From Terriglobia bacterium (GTDB taxonomy: Bacteria; Acidobacteriota; Terriglobia; UBA7540): 6,179 nucleotides of DNA. The notes under the pieces are model-generated. The model ran no database searches. It saw only the letters and a list, made by a program, of their open reading frames with translations, and was not told where the DNA came from. Made by a program: the position numbers and the translations under genes. Every line of letters begins with the position of its first letter. Positions within the stretch are counted from its first letter, which is position 1. The DNA lies in NCBI GenBank assembly GCA_030049455.1, contig JASIKV010000135.1:1-6179 (forward strand), given 5' to 3'. This document shows positions 1-4,492 of this stretch, one piece after another.

Positions 1-20
1 AACCTACCGGTTGGTAGGTT
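1..20. promoter_or_regulatory. Perfect 8-bp inverted repeat, possible regulator operator
   Basis: The arms AACCTACC (1-8) and GGTAGGTT (13-20) are perfectly complementary around the 4-base centre GGTT. The size and near-symmetry resemble operators of TetR-type repressors, but no regulator gene is visible because the window starts here. It could instead be the hairpin of an upstream transcript, although no U-tract follows. It lies about 35 bp upstream of the proposed promoter -35 box. Seen: the symmetry. Inferred: the operator role. Confidence 0.35.
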
Positions 21-38
21 CAACTGTGCCGACTAGTT

Positions 39-57
39 AGGCCAGCCAAACTGGCCT
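39..57. promoter_or_regulatory. 7-bp inverted repeat touching the -35 box
   Basis: AGGCCAG (39-45) and CTGGCCT (51-57) pair perfectly around the loop CCAAA. The right arm ends on the first T of the TTGACA box. It could be an operator where a bound protein blocks RNA polymerase, or a hairpin ending upstream transcription. The following bases TGACAAAATC do not form a terminator U-tract, so a terminator is less likely. Confidence 0.3.
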
Positions 58-85
58 TGACAAAATCTCCAGAATATTGTAGCTT
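57..85 (+). promoter_or_regulatory. Candidate sigma70-type promoter for the RlpA-like gene
   Basis: A consensus -35 hexamer TTGACA (57-62) is followed after 17 bp by TAGCTT (80-85), a weak -10 box that keeps the first TA and last T of TATAAT. Transcription would start near 92 and give a leader of about 75 bases before the ATG at 168. The surrounding DNA is much more AT-rich than the rest of the window, as expected for a promoter. The -10 assignment is tentative. Confidence 0.45.
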
Positions 86-117
86 TATTACGTTTCCTTC
101 CCCTTTTTCGTAATAAA
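84..117. promoter_or_regulatory. 9-bp inverted repeat with pyrimidine-rich loop
   Basis: TTTATTACG (84-92) and CGTAATAAA (109-117) are perfect complements separated by a 16-base tract of C and T. The left arm overlaps the proposed -10 box and start site. It may be a regulator binding site over the promoter, or an AU-rich hairpin at the 5' end of the leader. The loop is all pyrimidine, so it could not bind the anti-Shine-Dalgarno sequence. Its role is unknown. Confidence 0.3.
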
Positions 118-167
118 CCCCAGGCTAGAAAACGCTATTTAAGGGAATTTTGATAAACGGAGGTTGA

Positions 168-626
168 ATGAGGAAACTGGTTATGGGCTGTGCGGTGGCG
201 GGGTTGATTGCCCTGTCATCACCGTCCGAAGCTGGGCCGCCGGTTCTCCTTGGGACTTTACCCCTTTTAAGGCCAGTCCCCAAGGTTGAAGTCGGAATGG
301 CAAGTTGGTATGGAATCGAGCGCCAAGGGATGCCCACTGCAAGCGGCCAAATATTTGATAAAGATAGACTTACAGCCGCTCACCGGAAGCTTCCCTTGGG
401 TACAAGAGTCCGCGTTACGAACCTCAAGAATCTGGAAACCACTGAGTTGATGATCAACGACCGAGGACCGGGCATCCCGGGGAGGGTAATTGACCTCTCA
501 TGGGCTGCGGCCAAGCAGCTTGGCTTTCTGGATGCTGGCTTGGCAAAGGTGGAAATCGACGTGATCAGCTACCCCAAAAGTTGCGATTGGCGTTTGATCA
601 GCACAAATCCTCCAAGTGCCAACTAG
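168..626 (+). CDS. RlpA-like septal/cell-wall protein (double-psi beta-barrel domain)
   Basis: This encodes a 152-residue exported protein of the RlpA family. RlpA proteins bind denuded peptidoglycan glycan strands, and some, such as that of Pseudomonas aeruginosa, are lytic transglycosylases acting at division septa. Residues 1-22 look like a signal peptide with likely cleavage after SEA. The rest is a single double-psi beta-barrel domain: ASWYG (45-49), TASGQ (57-61), TAAH (69-72), LPLGT (75-79), INDRGP (96-101) and GRVIDLS (105-111). There is no SPOR domain, so it is a minimal form. From memory, active RlpA has a catalytic Glu in the TASGE motif; here that position is Gln61, while His72 and Asp98 are kept. 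The sequence VMGC at residues 5-8 is a poor lipobox too close to the N-terminus, so a soluble periplasmic protein is more likely than a lipoprotein. The start is set by GGAGG at 159-163. No functional link to the transporter genes is evident. Confidence 0.9.
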   Translation: MRKLVMGCAVAGLIALSSPSEAGPPVLLGTLPLLRPVPKVEVGMASWYGIERQGMPTASGQIFDKDRLTAAHRKLPLGTRVRVTNLKNLETTELMINDRGPGIPGRVIDLSWAAAKQLGFLDAGLAKVEIDVISYPKSCDWRLISTNPPSAN

Positions 627-960
627 ATCCCGGGGTAAGGCCAGAATGAAGTCGCCGGTGCCCATGTAGCCGGCTGGACCTGGCGGGATTTGGCAGACCG
701 GGCTGAAAAGCTCCCGGTGACGTGTGCTTGCCCTAAGGTCTTCCTTCCGTAAGTCCCTCACGCCCCTGGTGACGGTCTTGAAGTGTGGTCGTCTAAGCTG
801 AAAAGGCGCAGTCAGAGATTTTCTCCTGGGCGGCGGGCCCGGGCTTTCCTACTAAATTCGACTCCTGCCAGCGGCGGGAGGCGAATTGGGGAACAATCTC
901 GGAGCCGCGCACGTATGAATGGTCAGCAGGCAGTCAGCACCTGGGGAAGGGGAGACGGGC
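627..960. other. Intergenic region of about 330 bp with no convincing gene
   Basis: No reading frame here on either strand shows recognisable protein motifs. The region holds a hairpin at 697-718, a palindrome AGCCGGCT at 668-675 and GC-rich stretches around 830-845 and 862-880. Somewhere here should be the promoter for the adaptor gene, since the rlpA-like gene is far away, but I found no good -35/-10 pair. A TTGAAG at 778-783 has no acceptable -10 partner. GTCAGCA occurs twice, at 922-928 and 933-939. A strong ribosome binding site at 947-954 belongs to the next gene. Confidence 0.6.
697..718. repeat. Short hairpin, possibly part of a dispersed intergenic repeat
   Basis: ACCGGG (697-702) pairs with CCCGGT (713-718) across the loop CTGAAAAGCT. 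The form, a CCGGGCTGAAAAG core with GC arms, looks like a dispersed intergenic hairpin, but only one copy is present in this window. It is not followed by a run of T, so it does not qualify as an intrinsic terminator for the rlpA-like gene. Confidence 0.3.
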
Positions 961-2166
961 ATGGGGAACAATCATCGAAGCAAGCGCAAGAGATGGATTT
1001 TCTTGGCCATTTTGGCGCTGCTGGTGGTGGGTGGAGGAATCGGCATTGCTGAGGCCCTGCACCCGAATGTGTCGATTGACTCCTCAAAGCTCGCCAGCGT
1101 CACCCGCGGCGACCTGACGCGCTCCGTGGTAGCCACGGGTAAGATCGAGCCCCTTACGAAAGTGGAAGTGAAATCCAAAGCCAGTGGAATCGTGGAAAAA
1201 ATCCTGGCCGACTACGGCGACCACGTAAAAGCCGGCCAGGTTCTGGTGGAGCTGGACAAGGAACAGTTACAGGCCAGCGTGGCGGAAGCGCGCGCCAACC
1301 TTCAGGCCGCGCAGGCTGCCGTGGAATCCGCCCAGGCAACCTACGAGCGCAACAAAATTGACGCTGAAGCCCCGGATCTTCCCTTCCTGAAGTCCACAGT
1401 AGAGCGCAACCGCAAGTTGGCGGCGGATGGAGTGGTTTCCGCCTCAACGCTCGACGACGCCGAAAAAGCTTATCAGCTCGGAGTGAACAAGCAGACTTCC
1501 GCCCAGCGAGCCGTGGCGGTGAGCCGCGCGGAAATTACCCGCAGCAAAGCTCAGGTGGCGCAGATGCAGGCGGCCCTCGACAGCGCGGAGGAAGACCTGC
1601 GCAACTCAACCATCGTCAGCCCCATGGACGGGTTGGTGCTCTCGCGCGATGTGGAAGTGGGTGACGCGGTCAGTTCCATCCTGATTCTGGGCTCGCAGGC
1701 GACGCTGGTGATGACTCTGGGCGACGTGAGCGAAGTTTACGTGCGCGGCAAGGTGGATGAGTCGGACATCAGCAAGGTTTACCTCGGCCAGCGCTCGCGC
1801 ATCGTCGTCGAGTCGCTCAAGGACAAGAAATTCGAAGGCAAAGTCACCAAAATCTCCCCCATGGGCGTCGAGAAAGACAACGTGACCACCTTTGAAGTGA
1901 AGGTCTCCATTCAAAACCCCACCGGCGAATTGAAAGCCAATATGACCGCGAACGCGGAGATCATTCTGGAAGAAAAACCCAACGTGCTGCAAATTCCCGA
2001 AGCCGCCGTGATCTACGACAAGGATCGCAACACCTTCGTCGAAACGCCTGCGCCCGGCACAAAGACTGGAAAGCAAAAACTTGCCGTGAAACTTGGGATC
2101 TCCAACGGCGTCAAGACGGAGTTGATCGCCGGTTTGAAGGAAGGGCAGCAGGTCGTCTTACAGTAA
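961..2166 (+). CDS. MacA/HlyD-family periplasmic adaptor (membrane fusion) protein
   Basis: A 401-residue adaptor subunit of a tripartite ABC efflux or export system. Such proteins sit in the periplasm, anchored in the inner membrane, and link the permease to an outer-membrane TolC-like channel. Residues 1-11 are basic and 12-30 form one membrane anchor. The first lipoyl half is at about 68-100, with the typical SGIVEKI...GDHVKAGQVL pattern. An alpha-helical coiled-coil hairpin rich in Ala, Glu and Gln spans about 101-214. The second lipoyl half (STIVSPMDGLVLSRDVEVGDAV) starts near 216, the beta-barrel covers about 245-335, and a membrane-proximal domain follows to the end. The length is normal for MacA. 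I chose ATG 961 over the in-frame ATG 919 because AAGGGGAG (947-954) is well placed and the membrane anchor then sits normally near the N-terminus. The substrate is unknown. The stop codon at 2164-2166 touches the heptamer array of cassette A. Confidence 0.92.
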   Translation: MGNNHRSKRKRWIFLAILALLVVGGGIGIAEALHPNVSIDSSKLASVTRGDLTRSVVATGKIEPLTKVEVKSKASGIVEKILADYGDHVKAGQVLVELDKEQLQASVAEARANLQAAQAAVESAQATYERNKIDAEAPDLPFLKSTVERNRKLAADGVVSASTLDDAEKAYQLGVNKQTSAQRAVAVSRAEITRSKAQVAQMQAALDSAEEDLRNSTIVSPMDGLVLSRDVEVGDAVSSILILGSQATLVMTLGDVSEVYVRGKVDESDISKVYLGQRSRIVVESLKDKKFEGKVTKISPMGVEKDNVTTFEVKVSIQNPTGELKANMTANAEIILEEKPNVLQIPEAAVIYDKDRNTFVETPAPGTKTGKQKLAVKLGISNGVKTELIAGLKEGQQVVLQ

Positions 2167-2194
2167 TCAGTCATCAGTCATCAGTTTTCAGTTC
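2160..2194. repeat. Left heptamer array of cassette A (TCAGTNN units)
   Basis: Four 7-bp units run in register from 2167: TCAGTCA twice, TCAGTTT and TCAGTTC. A degenerate unit, ACAGTAA (2160-2166), precedes them and includes the TAA stop of the adaptor gene. The array also covers the stop codon and last codons of the minus-strand S23 gene. It is inverted relative to the array at 2676-2717. Bases 2174-2195 and 2682-2703 are complementary at 20 of 22 positions, and both exceptions become G-U pairs in plus-strand RNA. Confidence 0.85.
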
Positions 2195-2547
2195 TGACTC
2201 CTTAGTCGGTGCATCAGCGATGTCAACATTCGCTTTATCTCGACGACCTGCGCAGTCAGATTTTGGTAATCCTGCGGTTCAAGAAAATTAAGGTCGTGCG
2301 CGAGGAAAAATTGGTACTCAAGCTCACAGGCGGACCCCGCCGCAACTTGAAGGAAGCGGGCGAAATCTGCGCGGCCGGTTCGTCCGCAGCCCTCGGCAAT
2401 GTTGGATGCGATCGATGCTGCAGACCGCCTCATTTGACTCGTCAAACCATACAACTCGTCTCTTGGAAAGGGCCGGGTAAGTCTGTAAACGGCCAGGGTG
2501 AGACGATGTCCTTTTTCCCAAACCAAGAGTTTCTTAAAGTCCTGCAT
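2188..2547 (-). CDS. S23-family four-helix-bundle protein, copy A
   Basis: A 119-residue protein of the S23 family, first known as the protein encoded in intervening sequences of bacterial 23S rRNA. The accessory protein Avd of diversity-generating retroelements has the same fold and forms a pentamer. The molecular function of stand-alone members is unknown. Family hallmarks are visible: FKKLLVWEKGHRLTLAVY (4-21), FPRDELYGLTSQMRRSAASI (27-46), NIAEGCGR (49-56), FARFLQVAAGSACELEY (62-78) and a C-terminal basic helix with VVEIKRMLTSLMHRLR. Predicted helices lie near 12-24, 31-57, 61-87 and 92-115. It is about 60% identical to copy B (72 of 119 by eye). It lies antisense to the transporter operon. 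The ribosome binding site is weak (GGGG about 8 bases before ATG). The last codons and the stop lie inside the left heptamer array. Confidence 0.88.
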   Translation of the reverse strand: MQDFKKLLVWEKGHRLTLAVYRLTRPFPRDELYGLTSQMRRSAASIASNIAEGCGRTGRADFARFLQVAAGSACELEYQFFLAHDLNFLEPQDYQNLTAQVVEIKRMLTSLMHRLRSQN

Positions 2548-2564
2548 GGGCTCAACCCCAATGA

Positions 2565-2585
2565 TCAGTTCACAGCTCTCAGTAA
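2565..2585. repeat. Internal mini-array of three heptamers in cassette A
   Basis: Three units in register, TCAGTTC, ACAGCTC and TCAGTAA, lie 17 bp upstream of the S23 start codon. They have the same orientation as the left array at 2167-2194 and opposite orientation to the right array at 2676-2717. The S23 gene is therefore also bracketed by direct repeats. The middle unit contains CAGCT, as in the cassette B repeat family. Its function is unknown; it may be the remains of an earlier boundary. Confidence 0.6.
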
Positions 2586-2675
2586 TTATTTATCGGCAGT
2601 CTAGAACTTTTTCTGGAGGATTAATCCCAGGCTGGCACGGTTCGTTGGTCCGTGACGACCCTCGCATGGGTGCTG

Positions 2676-2717
2676 GAACTGAGGACTGAGAACTGATGAC
2701 TGACGAGTGATAACTAT
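2676..2717. repeat. Right heptamer array of cassette A (NNACTGA units)
   Basis: Six units in register: GAACTGA, GGACTGA, GAACTGA and TGACTGA, then the degenerate CGAGTGA and TAACTAT. The last unit runs into the ATG start of permease 1 (2716-2718). The array is the inverse of the left array of this cassette. It supplies the only purine-rich stretch (GAG, 2705-2707) that could act as a ribosome binding site for permease 1. Confidence 0.85.
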
Positions 2718-3975
2718 GGTTTTCACCGACCTTCTTCTCGACACTCTCCGCACGCTCTGGTCGCACAAGCTGCGCACCTTCCTGACCATGTTCGGCATCG
2801 CGTGGGGAATCGTCTCCATCACCTTGATGGTGGCGGCGGGCGAGGGATTGCGCGTCGGCCAGCAAAAGCAGCAGGAGACGTTTTCCAAAGACCTGATGAT
2901 CATCTTCCAGGGGCGCACCAGCATGCAGGCGGGCGGACTGCGTGCCGGCAGGGAAATCCACTGGGATGCGAGCGACGTTCCTGCCGTCCGGCAGGAAGCC
3001 ACCGCCTGCCGCTACGTACTGCCCGAACTCGAGCGCCACAGCGTAAACGTGCGCAGCCTTTACAACAACGCGTCGCCCATTGTCACCGGATCCTATCCTG
3101 CCTTCGCGGATGTTCGTTCGATTCAGGTGGAGACGGGCCGGTTCTACGACTGGGGGGATGAGCAGGCAGGCCGCCGCGTGGCCTTTCTGGGCAGTAATAT
3201 CAAGAAACAGCTTTTCTCCAGCCGCCCGGCAGTGGGTGCGACGATCATTTTGAATGAGATTCCTTACACGGTCATCGGAGTGATGGCCTCAAAGGACCAG
3301 AATTCCAGCTACGACGGCTGGGACGTGGACAAGATTTTTGTCCCCTTCAGCGCCATGCTGAACGACTTTCCCAACGTGCCGCCCTACCTTCCCACGGACA
3401 TCGACCAGTTGCTGGTGGCGCCGCGGTCGCTGCCCGATCACGAAACGTGCAAGTACCAGGTGAAGCGCGCGCTCGGCCGCCTGCACCGGTTTGACCCGCT
3501 CGATAAGGAAGCCGCTCCCATCTGGGACACGGTGGAAGACGCCAAAGCCTTCAGCAAGCTGATGGCTGCGATGAAGTACTTCCTGGGAGCGATTGGAATC
3601 ACCACGTTGCTGCTGGGCGGGATCGGGGTGATGAATGTGATGCTGGTGGCGGTGCGCGAACGCACGCGCGAAATCGGAGTGCGCAAGGCCGTGGGCGCCA
3701 GCTCGCGCGCCATCCTGCAGCAGTTTTTCGTTGAGACCATGATCATCGTCTTTCTGAGCGGCGGAATGGGAATGGGAGTCGCCTACGGATTCTGCGCGTT
3801 AATCAATCTGATCCCCATGCCGCCGTTTTTCGCGGGAATGCTGCCCACGTGGCAATCCGCCGCACTGTCGTTTTCGGTGCTGGGTTCGATTGCCGTGCTC
3901 AGCGCGCTTTACCCCGCCACGCGCGCGGCGCACGTCGATCCGATCGAGGCATTGCGGTTTGAGGCGGGGGGCTAG
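2716..3975 (+). CDS. ABC transporter permease, MacB/FtsX family (permease 1)
   Basis: A 419-residue inner-membrane permease of the type VII (MacB-like) ABC superfamily, which moves substrate or force across the periplasm rather than passing it through a membrane channel. One membrane helix at about 21-43 is followed by a large periplasmic MacB_PCD domain (about 45-280). The C-terminal FtsX domain has three helices, at about 285-310, 335-362 and 380-400. The conserved cytoplasmic segment after TM2, VAVRERTREIGVRKAVGAS (311-329), normally contacts the ATPase, and the ending YPATRAAHVDPIEALRFE (399-416) is the family signature. Unlike E. coli MacB it has no fused ATP-binding domain, so it needs a separate ATPase. 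ATG 2716 is preferred; GTG 2707 in the same frame lies in the repeat array and would add three residues. It probably pairs with permease 2 as a heterodimer. Confidence 0.93.
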   Translation: MVFTDLLLDTLRTLWSHKLRTFLTMFGIAWGIVSITLMVAAGEGLRVGQQKQQETFSKDLMIIFQGRTSMQAGGLRAGREIHWDASDVPAVRQEATACRYVLPELERHSVNVRSLYNNASPIVTGSYPAFADVRSIQVETGRFYDWGDEQAGRRVAFLGSNIKKQLFSSRPAVGATIILNEIPYTVIGVMASKDQNSSYDGWDVDKIFVPFSAMLNDFPNVPPYLPTDIDQLLVAPRSLPDHETCKYQVKRALGRLHRFDPLDKEAAPIWDTVEDAKAFSKLMAAMKYFLGAIGITTLLLGGIGVMNVMLVAVRERTREIGVRKAVGASSRAILQQFFVETMIIVFLSGGMGMGVAYGFCALINLIPMPPFFAGMLPTWQSAALSFSVLGSIAVLSALYPATRAAHVDPIEALRFEAGG

Positions 3976-3978
3976 TAT

Positions 3979-4013
3979 TAAGCTGTCAGCTATCAGCTTT
4001 CAGCTATCAGCAG
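3979..4013. repeat. Left heptamer array of cassette B (TCAGCTN units)
   Basis: Five units in register start three bases after the permease 1 stop codon: TAAGCTG, TCAGCTA, TCAGCTT, TCAGCTA and the degenerate TCAGCAG. Bases 3981-4011 match the reverse complement of 4458-4488 at 27 of 31 positions. The four mismatches fall exactly 7 bp apart, all at the variable seventh base of the unit. Confidence 0.88.
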
Positions 4014-4080
4014 CGGGCAAGCGGCCATATGTGCCGACCGGTTAAAACTATTCGAACTCAGAGAAGTGTGGAGAGAAGCC

Positions 4081-4440
4081 GTGCAAGATTTTAAAAACCT
4101 ACAGGTATGGCAGAAGAGCCATCACCTGACTTTGGCAGTCTACAAAGAGTCGCGCGCCTTTCCCAAAGAGGAGCTTTACGCCCTGACAAATCAAATGCGT
4201 CGTGCAGCGGCGTCAGTGCCCACAAACATTGCGGAGGGATGCGGTAGAGGTGGTGACCCGGACTTTGGCCGTTTTCTCCAAATGGCCATGGGGTCGGCCA
4301 CTGAACTGGAATATCATCTGTTGCTGGCTCACGACCTTCAGTATTTAAGGGATGACCCATTCAAAGGACTTACAGCTCGCGTTGTAGAGGTCAAGCGCAT
4401 GCTCAGCTCCCTGTTAAAGAAGGTCAAAACTCCGCGCTGA
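4081..4440 (+). CDS. S23-family four-helix-bundle protein, copy B
   Basis: A 119-residue S23-family protein with the same length as copy A and about 60% identity. The conserved blocks are FKNLQVWQKSHHLTLAVY (4-21), FPKEELYALTNQMRRAAASV (27-46), NIAEGCGR (49-56), FGRFLQMAMGSATELEY (62-78) and VVEVKRMLSSLLKKVK (101-116). The fold should be an antiparallel four-helix bundle that oligomerises, with a basic C-terminus suited to nucleic-acid contact; no catalytic residues are known in the family. I chose GTG 4081 over GTG 4066 because it gives the same MQDFK start as copy A and GGAGAG (4070-4075) is correctly spaced. It is transcribed in the same direction as the permeases and may be translated from the operon mRNA. 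The function is unknown. Confidence 0.88.
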   Translation: MQDFKNLQVWQKSHHLTLAVYKESRAFPKEELYALTNQMRRAAASVPTNIAEGCGRGGDPDFGRFLQMAMGSATELEYHLLLAHDLQYLRDDPFKGLTARVVEVKRMLSSLLKKVKTPR

Positions 4441-4457
4441 CGAGTGAATGGTTGCTT

Positions 4458-4492
4458 GCTGAAAGCTGAGAGCTGAAAGCTGAGAGCTTTAT
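4458..4492. repeat. Right heptamer array of cassette B (GCTGANA units)
   Basis: Four units in register, GCTGAAA and GCTGAGA alternating twice, are followed by GCTTTAT, a degenerate unit that enters the ATG of permease 2 (4491-4493). The array is the inverse of the one at 3979-4013. Its last GAGAG (4482-4486) lies 4 bases before the ATG and is the only candidate ribosome binding site for permease 2, so the repeat itself appears to act in translation initiation. Confidence 0.88.

Larger units (their letters stand above)
2167..2710. mobile_element. Putative S23 cassette A (heptamer inverted arrays around an S23 gene)
   Basis: This unit of about 540 bp between the adaptor and permease 1 genes consists of inverted heptamer arrays enclosing one S23 gene on the minus strand. 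It separates two genes that would normally be adjacent in an operon, and cassette B repeats the same design with different repeat sequences. TAA occurs just outside both ends (2164-2166 and 2711-2713), a possible 3-bp target duplication, but too short to be convincing alone. No transposase or recombinase is present, so mobility is an inference. A non-mobile regulatory unit is the alternative. Confidence 0.4.
3979..4490. mobile_element. Putative S23 cassette B (heptamer inverted arrays around an S23 gene)
   Basis: A unit of about 510 bp between permease 1 and permease 2, with inverted TCAGCTN arrays enclosing an S23 gene on the plus strand. It has the same design as cassette A but the opposite gene orientation relative to the operon and a different heptamer. 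TTA lies just outside AGCT at both ends (3978-3980 and 4489-4491), a possible but weak 3-bp duplication. No recombinase is encoded, so movement would need a host or trans-acting enzyme. Mobility is inferred from the repeated design and interruption of the operon, not shown. Confidence 0.4.

Noticed and set aside
498..761. An 87-codon minus-strand frame overlapping the end of the RlpA-like gene
   Set aside because: No known motif, half of it is antisense to a real gene, and there is no clear ribosome binding site.
783..1052. An 89-codon plus-strand frame ahead of the adaptor gene
   Set aside because: It overlaps the adaptor gene in another frame and its composition (Arg, Gly, Ser rich) looks like non-coding GC-rich DNA.
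2209..2604. A 131-codon plus-strand frame across the S23 copy A region
   Set aside because: It is antisense to the S23 gene, whose family motifs are clear.
2167..2717. Reading the heptamer arrays as a CRISPR
   Set aside because: Units are 7 bp, directly tandem and degenerate, with no spacers and no cas genes.
2160..2717. 23S rRNA around the S23 genes
   Set aside because: The flanks are protein-coding transporter genes; no rRNA sequence is present.
2188..4440. A diversity-generating retroelement, because Avd has the S23 fold
   Set aside because: There is no reverse transcriptase, no template/variable repeat pair and no target gene with a variable C-type lectin end in the window.
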